A stretch of DNA of 64,000 nucleotides from positions 17,491 through 81,490 of the forward strand of contig CAYVUM010000001.1 in assembly GCA_964454795.1 (NCBI GenBank), written 5' to 3'. Source of the stretch: CAYVUM01 sp964454795 (GTDB lineage Bacteria > Pseudomonadota > Alphaproteobacteria > Rhodospirillales > Defluviicoccaceae). The notes beneath the pieces are model-generated. The model saw only the letters and a list, made by a program, of their open reading frames with translations. It did no database searches and was not told where the DNA came from. Of this stretch, positions 36,601 through 48,600 are shown piece by piece. The position numbers were made by a program, and so were the translations under genes. The number at the start of each line of letters is the position of its first letter. Position 1 is the first letter of the stretch.

Positions 36601-39600
36601 ACCGTGATCCGATCCGATCCGGCCATGAAATCGCCGACCAACTGCCAGGGGCGCCCGCCCGTGTCGAACACCGGATTCGCGGGGGCGGTCCGGAACGACA
36701 GGTCCGCCGCCAGGCCGACCACCTCGCCGCCTTCCCGCACCTGGAACTGCGCGTTCGAGGCGATCTCGAACGAGGAGTCCGGCGACCAGGTCACTGCGAG
36801 GCGGTAGGTGGCGCCGGGAACGAGGCCGGTGAAGGTCCAGGTGGCTTCCGCGTCGGTGCTGGTTGAGACCCTCTGGCTTCCCAGGTAGCCGGCGGCGCGG
36901 TCCGTCCACGTGCCGGTTTCGGCGTAGCCCGGATCGCCGTTGTCGATGATCTGCGGTGCGCCGATCGCCGCCGGGTCCCAGCCGAGGATCCCGTCCGGGC
37001 CGGCCGGGTCGACGAACAGCGGATCGGCGGTCAGGCTGTGTTCATCGACACCGATGGCATAGAACCAGTCGGCAAGGGTGGCGTAGAGGGTGCTGCCCCA
37101 CTCGGCGACGGTCGCGCCAGGAGCAAACGCGTAAATGGTGTTGTCGTCGCTGGTAAAGCCTGTCTGGCTGTTGTCGGCGATGCTGAGGCCGACCGCATCG
37201 CCGAGCGCCATGATTGTGTTGCGTACGCGGATGTTGCTGGCGCTGTCGGTCCCGCGGATCGCGGTGCCGCCCTCCACGTAGAGGGTGTTGTTCTCGATCA
37301 GCGTGCCGATACCGCCCTCGACAACGATCGCTTCGGCCGCCTGGTCACCGGAGCGGCCCGAGTAGACGATGTTATTGCGGATTTCACTGGTGAAATTACT
37401 GAAATAGTCGGCAACGATCCCGCGAGTGTTGTCAAATACCCGGTTTCCTATAACCAGGTCATTGTTGCCGGTAGACTCGATGCCCACCGTGTTCCGATAC
37501 ACGGTATTGCCCTGAATGCGCGCCGTTTCGGCGCTGGTATTCGTTGTGATCCCGAAAACGTTGTCGAAGACGACGTTGTTTTCAGCCTCGGCGCCCGACT
37601 GGAGGCTGATCCCGCTGGCCGATGTCTGGCGATTGTGGCTGTAGACCGTGTTACCGCGGACTAGGGCGTCGTTGCTGGCATAAATGCCCGTCGTCGTGTT
37701 GCTGAACACCCGGCTGTTTTCGATGACTGCGCCCGGATCGGTCGTGGATACATAGAGTCCATAGGTGTTGTCGTAGGTCCGGACGCTGCTGACCAGCCCA
37801 TCGCGGCCGTCGCTGATCAGGATCCCATAGAAAAAGCCTTCGGCGAACGTGTCGCGAATGACGGATCGGTCCCCCGACGTCTGAATCCCCGCGAAACCCT
37901 GACCGGTGCCGCTGAATCCGCTGTCTGCGATGAGCAGATCATCGTTGTTTGTCTCGAACAACAGTCCTTCGCGGACGGTATCGAACACCCGGACCGCCTG
38001 GAGCTCGACAAAATCGCTGTCGGCGGCAGACGCCGCATAAACAGCGCGGAAAGCGTCGGTGATCTCCAGGTCGGCGATGGTGACGAAGTCGGCGCCCTGG
38101 AACTCGAACACGGAGGCGCCGGTCGCGCGGTTGTTGCGGTCGAGGATCGCCCGCTTGTCCGCATCGGTGGGACCGACGATCCGGAACCGCTCGCCGGGCG
38201 CGGGACCGGAACCGGAGACGCTGGCATCGAGAACGATGTTGGTGGTCAGCGCGTAGGTGCCGGTATCGACGAGAATGGTGTCGCCAGCGCCAAGGTCATA
38301 GGTGGCGAGAACCGACTGGATCGATGCCTTGGGCCGGTCCGGCGAGCGGCCGTCGTTGGCATCGACGCCCGGTGCCGCGGTGTACTGGTCGTTCGCGGTC
38401 GAGCCATCGTTGACATAGAAGACGTTGACCGGCGCGTCGACCGAGAACGGTCTGTCGGACAGATCGGCGATCGCCGGGTCAGCCGTGGCGGCAACACGGA
38501 TGCGGAAGCTGTCGCTGGCGGGCACGGTGGCGGGATCGATGACCCAGTCGAAGCGGCCGTCGTTGACCTCGCCGGTGGCGATCGGGGTGAAGGTCGTGCC
38601 ATCCGTGGTCCAGGCGAGCTCGACGCTGCCGGGGACGCCGTCGGAGCGCCAGTCGATCACGCCGGTCGCTCCCTGCTCAAAGCGTTCCCCGCCGTTCGGG
38701 GCCAGCACCAGGATGGACTGGTCCGGGCTCAGCGAGGCCTCCAGGGTGCCGCCGAAGGCACCGAGGTTGCGGAAGCCGCCGTTCGGCGCCGGCTCGGCGT
38801 CCACATCGTCGCCGGGCGCAGCCCGGTCGATACCGGGGGATTGCAGCGGATCGGCCGCCGTGGTGAGCGTCGCCGTCACGGGCAGGCCGGAAACCGGATC
38901 GATCACCGGCGCCCGGGTGCCGCCCTTGATGCTGCCGATGGTGCTCTGCAGGTGGTAATTGTCGTCGCGACCGTCGCTGGCGGCGTCTGCATAGCCGATG
39001 ATCCCGTCAGCACCGGCCGGATCCACGAACCGCGGATCGTCCTCGAGGCTGCGGGCGTCGGTGAACGCTGCCCCGCGCCAGTCGCCGAGAGTGGTCCGCA
39101 CGAGGCCCTGCCAGACCCCCACGCTGCCGCCGGGGCCGGTGAAGAACAGGTTGTAATCGCTCGTGAACCCGGTCTGGCTGTCCGGCGACACCTGGATCGC
39201 CGCGCCGTCATCCGTGACCAGGATGGTGTTGCGGACGTCCACCCCGGTGGACGCGCCGGAAATGGACAGAGCGACCCCGCCCGGCTGGACGATGGTGTTG
39301 TTGACCAGGTCGGCGTTCACCACGCTGCTCACGTCGAGGCCGCGCGCGGTGTTGGCGTAGACAAGGTTGGTGCGAATGTCGAGGTTGGAGGTCAATGAGC
39401 CGCTGACCAGGATGCCGGCGTCATTCGAGTAGACGACGTTTTCCGCGATCGTCGCCGAACCGGCAAACGCGGAGACCTGGATGCCGGCAAGGGAATTGTC
39501 GTAGACGCGGTTGCCGACCGCGTCCCCGGAAAAGATGTAGACGCCGCGCTGGTTGCCGAATGACACATTGGACTCGGCGCGGGCGCTGCCCTGCAGGTAG

Positions 39601-42600
39601 ATGCCGGCCCATTGCTGTGCCGCGGGATCCGATGAGAACAGGCTGTTGCCGGCGACAACGACATTGCCCGAGGCCTGGATGCCGTAATCGTTGGTGCCGC
39701 TGTCCGAGACCCGCAAGCCGTCACCCGCGCTCAGGTCCCGGCCGCCGATAATGGTCGGGGTGCCGCTGCCATTGTTGCTAACGAACAGGCCAGACCCGCC
39801 GCTGTTGTCGATCTCGCCGCGGCGCACGACAGCTTCACGAACGTCGCTGAGATAAACGCCGTAGGACCGGTTATTGCGGCTGACGAAGTCAGCGAGCTCG
39901 GTTATCTGGCCGTCCACAACAATGCCGTCTTCGTTGCCTTCGGCGGTGACGTTGGTCACCGTCCCGACCACGCCGTCGATGTGGACCCCGTCATCGGCAT
40001 TGTTGCGGGCAACGACGTTGGTCAGGCCGGCGATCTGACCGTCAATCCGGATGCCGTGATCGCTGTTGCCGATGGCCGTCAGGGCGTCGAGAACGGCGGT
40101 CGGCGACTGAGTGGTGATGTCGATGCCGACGGTCACCGCGGTGCTCGCCGAAATCCCGCCGAGCGTGAGGGCGGTGCTGTCGTTGTGCACCCAGACGCCG
40201 CGGTCACCGCCGCGCACGGACAGATCGCGGACGGTCATGTTGTCGGCGTCGTTCAGTTCGACCACAGCGGCGACCTGCCGGCCGGCGACGGCGTCGAACA
40301 GCTCGGCAGTCACGTCCGGGCGGTTGGGGCCGAGCACGGCGAAGCCCTCCTCGGTGCCGGAACCGAAGTCGGTCGAGCCGGAGATCCGCAGCGCATCGAT
40401 CAGCGGATAGCTGCCGGTGTCCATGAACAGCGTGCCGCCGGACAGGTCGTAGGCGCGCAGCAGGTTGACCGGATTGGGTTTGGGGGCGTCGGCGCGTTTG
40501 CCGGTGTTGCGGTTGTCGCCGGTTGCCGTGGGGGTGTAGACGTCGGCCGCCTGGTCCGGATCGCGGTCGTCGGCATAGAAGCTGAGGCCATCCTCCGGAA
40601 CGCTGAACGGCTCGACGCTCTGGTCGGTCACGCCCGGATCAGTGACCAGGCTGATCCGGATACGCAGACCGTGGGTGCCGTAGGGAATGCCGCTGCGTGC
40701 CGGCTGCCACTCGAAGACCCCGGTGTCCGGTGTTGCCGTCGCGAGGACAGTCCGGACCGCCGGACCGTCGGCGCCGTCCTGGAGCAGTTCGATTCGCACC
40801 GATGCGTTGCCGGCGTTGCCGAAGCTGTCCCAGAGAATCTCGCGGGTCGTCTCCCGCTCCCAGTCGAGGTACAGGTCGGGGGAGCGCAAGGCCAGCCGCG
40901 CCCCCTGCATCTGCGTGCCGGCACCGGCAGCCTGTGCGCCGATCGCGGTGCCGGCGGTGCTGTTGGTGAGGGACAGGAAGGCGTTGTCCAGGTAGGCGCG
41001 GGCCTCCTGGGTTGCCGAGCCGCTCTCCCGAAACGCCTCGTAGCGGAACCGGATGTAGCGGGCGCCCACCGGGACATCGGCGCGGTCGCCGACCAGGTCC
41101 CAGCGGTCCGCCGGATTGGTGGATTCCGAGCGGACGGTGGCGAGCAGGTTGGCGGGGTTGGTGAAATCGAGGCTGGTGCTGAACGTCACCGCCACCGCGC
41201 CCCGGTCCGGGGGGAAGGCGGCGTTGGAGCGGATCCGGCCACCGAACACCAGGTCGAACACCTGACCGTCCAGGTCGCCCGGGTCGAAGCCGGCGCCCAC
41301 CAGATCGATGATCTGCTCGGCAAAGCCCTGCTCGACGCTGCCGACCCCGAGGTAGTTGCTGCCTTCGAAGGCCTCCGGGCCGGTGCTGCGGATGACGGCG
41401 CCGACGTTCGTCGACCAGCCGCCGGCCCCCGTCTCGAAGCCGGGATTGGCGAGCAGGTTGGGATGGAACGCCGGGACATCGCGGCTGGTCCGGGGATCGC
41501 CGTTGTCCGCCGGCGCGCTGCTCGTGCGCTGGCCGCCGACCTGCCCGAGCACCCGGTAATCGTCGATGGTGGTGCTGAAGAATCCGGGGTCGGAGAGTTC
41601 CGGATTGATCACCGTCGTGCCGATGGAGTTCCGGTCGAAGCGGGCCACGTCGGCCTGCCAGTCGAGGATGTCGGTGAAGCTGTTGAACGCCGTCCAGCGG
41701 GCCAGGGTGCCGCCGCCGGTGACGTGGAGGAGGTTATAGTCGCTGAAGAAGCCGGTCTGGCTGTCGTCCGCGACGAACAGGTTGGTGCCGGTCTCGGCCC
41801 AAAGGATGCTCGAGCGGACCTCCACCTGGCTGCTGCCGCCGACCACGCGGACGTTGTCGCCGGTCGGTGCGTAGAAGGTGTTGCTGGTGGTCCGCACGTC
41901 GCTGACCCCGTCGGCAACCAGTGCCACATCGCTGTTGCGGTAGAAGACGTTGTGGCGCACCCGCTGGCCGTCCGCGGCCGCTAGGCCGACGGCGTTGCCG
42001 GCAAAGCGGTTGAACTGGATCGTGCCGGTAAATGCCTGAACCCCGACGGCGTTACCGGCGATCAGGTTGGCGGCCTCGAGGCGGTCGCCGCCAAGCAGGC
42101 CGGACCCCGTCACACCGATGGCGTTGTCGCGGATCTCCTGGCCCTGCATCCGTCCGGTCAGCTCCACGCCGGTGGCGTTGTCGCGGATTTGGTTGGCGAC
42201 GGCGCCGGGGCGGAAGCCGAGCGCCGCGGCGGGGTCGGCGACCGTGGTACGGATCCCGACCGTGTTGTCGTGGATGTCGTTGGCGTTGAGGTCGGCGGCG
42301 GCGGCGTAGATCACCCCGCTCGCCGCACCGGAGATGTCGTTGGCGGCGATGGCGCCGGCGAACGCGGCGGCGATGTCGATCCCGGTCGGGGCGCTGATCC
42401 GGTTATGGGCGATCGCGCCGGTCGATGCGCCGGCGATCCTGAGCCCGGTTCCGGTTGCAGCGCTGATGGTGTTGTCGTGGACCCGCAAGTCCGCGGCGGC
42501 ATCGACGGTGATCCCGCCGGCGACGGTGTTGCCGGTCAGCGTCACGCCGCTGGCATTGGCGATGCGCACACCGCCGTCACCGATGGCGCCATCGCGGACG

Positions 42601-45600
42601 GTCAGACCATCGGCGCCATCGATGACAACCGCGTCGACTGCCAGGCGCTGCAGGGTGACATTCGGCGCGTTGACGGTGATCGTGCCGGTGAGCAGGGCGG
42701 CGAGGCGGGGCGCACCGATCAAGGTGACCCCGGCATCATCGGCGGCAATCGCAACGTCGGTGGCATAGGTGCCGGTGTCCAGATACACCACGTCGCCGGT
42801 GCCGAGGGTTTCGCTGGCGAGGATCGAGAGCAGGTCTCCGGCGCTGGTCGCGACGAACAGCCGCTGCTGCTGCAGCAGGTTGCCGACAATGCGCACCCCG
42901 GCCACGGACTCGGCGGCACCGGCGTATGCGGCGAATGGCCGGCCGGCGGAGTCCACCGTCAGGGTCAGGCCGTCGAGGGCGTAGGTCGCCTGCGCAACCC
43001 CCAGCGCCGAGGCATCGCCCGGGACCTCTTCGACGAAGCCGGTGCCGTCCCAGCGCTTGACGAAGAGCCGGGCGGTGCGCTCGTTGTCCCCGACCCCGCC
43101 GTCCTGCCAGACGACCGACAACGTGCTGCCGCCGGAGGCCAGCGCCGGCCGGGTGGAGACGTCATTGGTGGGGCTGACTCCGCGGCCCGTGGCGGCCCCG
43201 GCACCGGCTTCTTGCCACTGATCGCCGGCGGTGTCGTAGACCAGGACGTGGATCGCCGAGGTGCCGGCGGTGAGGCTGGTGAGCGCCTCGATCGCCACGT
43301 ACAGCCGGCCCTGGTGATAGGCGACGGACGGCGCGCGGGCGCCGACCCCGGTGAGCCCGATCCCGATGCCGGTCGCCGAGCCGCCACGCTCCTGCCAGGT
43401 TCCGCCGGTGAATTCGAGCAGGTGCACCCGGGCGACCCCGTCGACGGTGGTCGTGAAGGCGAGGGCGATCTCCTGACCGTCGGTTACGGCGGCGAAGTCG
43501 TCGACTTCGCCCGGTGCCTTGGTAATCCCGCCGCCGCTGGCCGACCCGGTTGACACCGGCACCCAGCCGGCGCCGTCGAACCGGCGGCCGAACACCTGGC
43601 GGTTCCCATCCAGATCCTGCTGCCACAGCACCACGGGACCGGTGTCGAGCAGCACCACCTGAACATCGACGATATCGCCAAAGCCGCTGATCCCGCCCGG
43701 CTGCTGCGCGCCGCCCGGCGCGCTCCACGAGCCGCTCAGCGGATCGAAGGTAACGACCTGCACCGCCCGGCCCCGCGGCGAGGCTTCGATCCAGGCCACG
43801 AACACCCGGCCGTCGGCGGCAACCGCGATCGAGGGCGCGAACGAGGCTTCGTCGCTGTCGGAAACACCGCCCTGCCCGGCACTGCCGGCGAGCGGCTCCC
43901 AGGCGCCGTTGCGCAGCACCGCCACGGAGATCTGGGCGACGCCGTCGCGGCTGTCGGCAAAGGCGGCGTAGAGCGCGTCGTTCGGACCGGTTGCCAGGGC
44001 CGGCGGGTCAGCCGGTCCCACCGCCTGCCCGAGGGTGAGGCCGAGCGGACCTGCCAGCGGCGTCCACCGGCCGCCTGCTGTGACGTCCGCGGGCAGGGTC
44101 GGCTGCGCGTTTGGATTGGCGAGCGCGGTGGGATCGGTCAGGACCGGCGGCGAAACACTGGCTGCGCCCGGGAAGCCGGGAGGATCGCCGGCGCCCAGGT
44201 CGACCCCGTCATCGCTGCCCGGACCCGGATTGATGGCATCGTCGCCAGGCCCGCCGAACATCAGGTCGTTGCCGGCGCCGCCGAAGATCTGATCGTTGCC
44301 GCCACCCGCCGCCGTCTCGCCGGCGCCGAAGTCGCCGTAGATCAGATCCGCTTCGTCGGCCGCGCCGGCATCGCTGTCGCTGCTGCCGTACAGGATATCG
44401 CCGTCGGCGCCGCCGGCGAGCAGGTCGTTGCCGGCGTCACCGGCGATCAGGTCGTTGCCGGCGCCGCCGTCGACGATGTCGTCCCCGTCGCCGGCGCTGA
44501 CTGTATCGTTGCCGGCGTTGCCGAAGATCCGGTCGCGGCCCGGACCGCCGGTGAGCACATCGGCGCCTTCGTCGGAGCCGTGCAGGATGTCGAGGCCGGC
44601 CCCGCCGTCCAGCCGGTCGCCGCTGCCGCCGCCGGCGCGGAGCACGTCATCGCCGGCCTCGCCGCTCAGGCTGTCGGTGCCGAAGCTGCCGTCCATGTCG
44701 TCGCGGCCGTCGCCGCCGGTAAGGGTGTCATTGCCGCGGCCACTCCGGATCATATCGTGGCCGGCCCCGCCGCCGAGGGTCAGATCGAGCGAGGAGGCAG
44801 CTGCCGCGATCGTATCGTCGCCGGCCCCGCCGGTGACGGTGACCGCCGGGTCGGTTTCGGTGAGGATGTCATAGGTGCTGGTCGCATCCGGGATCGTCTC
44901 CCAGGGGAACACCAGGGTCAGCCCGGTGTCGGTATTGGCGGCGACCGGACGCTCCTGGCCGGCGCCGGTGCCGGCGGTGATCCGGACGATCCGCCCGATC
45001 AGTTCGTCAACCGCGAAGGCCGCGTCCAGGTCGACCAGGGTTCCCGCCAGCGCCTCTTCGGCGGTGCCGGAGAGGATCACGGCCTCATGGCGCTGCGCCG
45101 AGACCGTCAGGTCGTCATCGCCGCCGCCGCCATCGATCAGGACGGACTGCGGGACCCGAGCTCCGCGGGAGAACGCGTCGGTCACCTCGAAGCGGTCGTC
45201 ACCGAGCCCGAGGTAGACGTTGAAAGTCTCGATGTCGCCGTAGGTGATCCCGCCGGGCAGCAACCGGCCGGCGAGGATCAGATCGCCGCCCATGCCGAGG
45301 CCGGAAAGCCGGCTTTCCGTCAGGAGGCCGCGGTCGTCGGCGACGCTTTCCTCATTGTAGACGTGGACCACGTCGGTCTGGGCGGCTTCGATGACGAAGA
45401 AATTGAGGCTTTCGGCGGTGATCGCGTAGGCGGAGACCAGGGCCAGATCCTCGCTGCTGAGCCCCCAGTCGGCGTTGAGCAGAAGCTCGGTGGTGGCGCC
45501 GGTCCGGTTGACCCCGGTGATCAGCCGGAATGTTCCGTCCCCCGGCCCCGCCGTGATCTCCACCGTCCGGTTCAGGGTAACCAGGTCTTCGACGACGGTG

Positions 45601-48600
45601 ATCCCGCTGAGCGCCAGCACGTCGGCGGTCTGTACGACCAGCGAGGTGGGGGTTGCGGACACCACGGTCCCGGTCGCCGGGCGGATGTTGGTCTCGCCGG
45701 GGAGGAGGATCGGTGGTGTCAGACCGCTGAGCGAGCCTTCGCCGCCTTCGCCTTCGATGAGGATCGGACCGCGGAGCTCGCTCACCCGATGGACCCGGGG
45801 GGCGAACACCTTGGTGTCGCCGCCGTCGACCACGTCGTCATTCAGCGCGGTGACGGTGACCCGTTGCGCGACGTCCCAGTTGTCCGGGGTGAAGACCAGG
45901 GTGACGGTGCCGTCGCCGGGGTCGATCGCTCCGGGCGCGGTGCTGGAGACGGCAACTTGCACCAGGTCGTGGCGGATGCCGCCGGTGCGGGTGGTCTTGG
46001 TGATCTGCGGGGTGATGTCGACCATTACCGGTGCCGTCGGCCGGCTGGTCAGCACCACGTCATAGGTGTCGGTCCAGGGCACGCCGTCAGCGGGCTGGCT
46101 GCCCGGGATATCGGTGCCCGCCTCGACGACCCGGGTCGAGCCGCCGGTCTCGCGGATTTCCACGCCCGGGGTGTCGTTGTCGGTGATCCCGGTCTCAGCG
46201 GCGGCGACGCTGATGCCGTCAAAGCCGGGCGCGATTGCGCTGTAATTGACGGTGACCTGGCCGCGGAACTCCACCGGGATGCCGTCGGCGTCCAGGAACA
46301 CGACCTTGTTGTGGATGACCTCGAAGCCGGCGGGCGCGGGGGCGTCGGTGACATCGAGCGTCACCGCGAAGGTGGTGTCGGGGATTTCGGTGAGACCCAC
46401 GAACGGCGCGGATTCGACCCGCAGGTCGAACGACTCGGACGCGGTCCGCACCGTGTCGGTGTCGGCGGCGCTGATCACCTCGATGAAAATCTGCTCACGG
46501 CGGAAGCCTTCCCTCAGGTCATCGTCGGTGGCGGTGATCGTCACCGTCTGTGGGGCGTCCCAGGTGGCGGCGGTAAAGGTGAGATCGGTCGCCGACAGGG
46601 TGATCTGTTCGGAGACGGACAGCCGGACCGTAACGTCGCCGTCCGGCTGCTCGCTCAGGCGCAGGATCAGGGTGTCGTCGGCACCGCCCTCGGCGACCTC
46701 GGCATCGAGGAGGCCGGGATCGCCGGAGACGATCAGCTCCGGCGCGTCATTGTCGCGGAGGGTGGCGGTGACGCCCGGCAGCGCCAGGCCGTCGTAACGC
46801 TGGATCACGTAGGTGCTCGCCGCGGTCGGCAGTTCGGACCACTCGCCGGACAGGGTCAGCCCGGTTGCGGTGTTGCCGAGGATCAGCTTCTGCTCCCCGC
46901 GTCCCGGGCCGGCGATGATCCGCAGGATCGCCCCGGTGAGCGGTCCGGTGGTGGTCTCGCCGCCGGTGGGGAAGGGGGCTGAGGCGTCGGAAAGCGTGTT
47001 GGCCGTTGCCGCGGTCGGGCTGCCGCGCAGGGTGGTGGCCGCACTCTCGACCACATGGTTGATGATCGCGAACCGGGTGCCCTCGACGGTGGCGTCGTCG
47101 AACGCGCCGGTTGCTTCCAGTTCCACCGTGCGCGGCCGGAACCAGTCGGTCTCGTCGAAGACGATCCGCACCGACCGGCCATCCGAGCCGTTGCTGGCGG
47201 TCGGATCGTTGCTGAACACCCGGACCGCGCGGGACTGGCGTTCCCGGTCCTCCTGGGTCGGCAGAGGCGCGGTCGCCAGGATCGTCACCCGGCCGAGCGG
47301 GGCGTGGGCAAGCGCGATGGTGTAGGAATCGCCGGTGATCCCGCCCTCGCTCAGCACCGTCGAGCCGTCCGACTCGGTGATCACCACTGCCGGCTCGTCG
47401 TTGTCGCTGACGTCCGCGGAGATGCCGTCGATCCCGATGCCTTCGTAGGCGCGGTCGGTGGTCTCGATGCCGTGGACGATAAGGCCGCTGTGGCCACGCA
47501 GATCGTTGCTGACGATCGGCGGGGTATCGCCGGCGGCGCTGAAGAAATCGCTGCCGAGGCCGCCAAAAATCCGGGTCAGCAGGTCGCGGCCGGTGCCGAG
47601 CACGAAGAATCGGTCGTCGCCTTCGGCGCCGTCCACCTGGAGCGATTCGACATTGACGAAGTTGACGTTGAGGCCGGCGCCGAACACCCCGTCTTCGGTC
47701 ACCACGAAGTCGTCGCCGAACTCGGTGCCGATGACGATCACCGTGTCGAAGCCGTCGCCGCCGTCGATGTTGACCGGGGCGTTGACCGCGTACTCGATGG
47801 TGTCGGCGCCTTCACCGCCGGACAGGTCGGTCATCTCCCGCTGCGGCTCTTGGGATCCGGCAAGGGCGAAGGCCCGGACGGCGAAGTTATCGTCACCCGG
47901 ACCGCCAAGCAGGCTCAGCACGGCCAGGTTGTGGAAGACGACGAAGGTATCATCGCCGACCCCGCCATCGGCGACCATCGGCAGGGTGATGCCGTTGCTG
48001 AGCCAGCCGCGGGTGGTCTCGATGGTCGCGAATTCGTCGTCGACGGCGACGCTGGCCGCCGCCTCCGTGCGCTGTGATTTGTAGAGCTGGCCGATCTGGA
48101 AGACGTCGTTGCCGACCCCGCCGTCGAGCAGGGTCTCCGAGCGGACGTCGTCGACGGCAAAGCGGTCGTCACCGAGCGAGCCGCTGACCACCATCCGCTC
48201 CACCTCGCGGTAGTCGGCGCGCTCCACTTTGGCCTCGCTGTTGACCAGGGCGACGAACGCCCGGCCGGCCGGATCGAGGCTGGCGCGGAGCAGGAACTGA
48301 TCGTCGAAGACGCTGCCGAACACGAACATCACGTCGGTGTCGGCTTCCGGATCGCCGCTGTCGAACACCGTGATCCGGGACTCGTTGTCGGCACCCTGGA
48401 GCTTGAGGGTATAGGTGTCGGCGCCGCCCTGGCCGTCCAGGGTATCGGAGCCGATGCCGCCGCGGACCCGGTCCTCGCCGCCGCTGGCGGAGCGGTCAAA
48501 GGGATCGCCAGGCCCGGTGATGTAATCGGTCGGGCCATTGTCGCCGAACACCAGATCGGCGCTGGCGCCGCCGTCCAGGTCGTCCGTGCCGCCGCCGCCG

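Larger units (their letters stand above)
31430..42830 (-). repeat. Five beta-helix modules with DUF1565-like starts
   Basis: The sequence repeats a composite unit: an Ig-like I-x-W-x-S domain, then Y-V-N-D ... D-A-N-x-G-K-S-P-D-x-P (near 32,690, 35,560, 38,420 and 40,590; 2.2-2.9 kb apart), then a right-handed beta-helix of N-x-I-Y-x-N-x-x-G-I coils. Each helix ends D-S-Q-T-G-F-x-S-D-Y-N-L-F (near 41,750, 39,180, 37,160, 34,320 and 31,460). The first module (42,830-41,700) lacks the Y-V-N-D part. A CBM-like segment (NPGFETGAGGW) sits near 41,450. Such beta-helices are found in polysaccharide-active and adhesive proteins. Confidence 0.85.
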
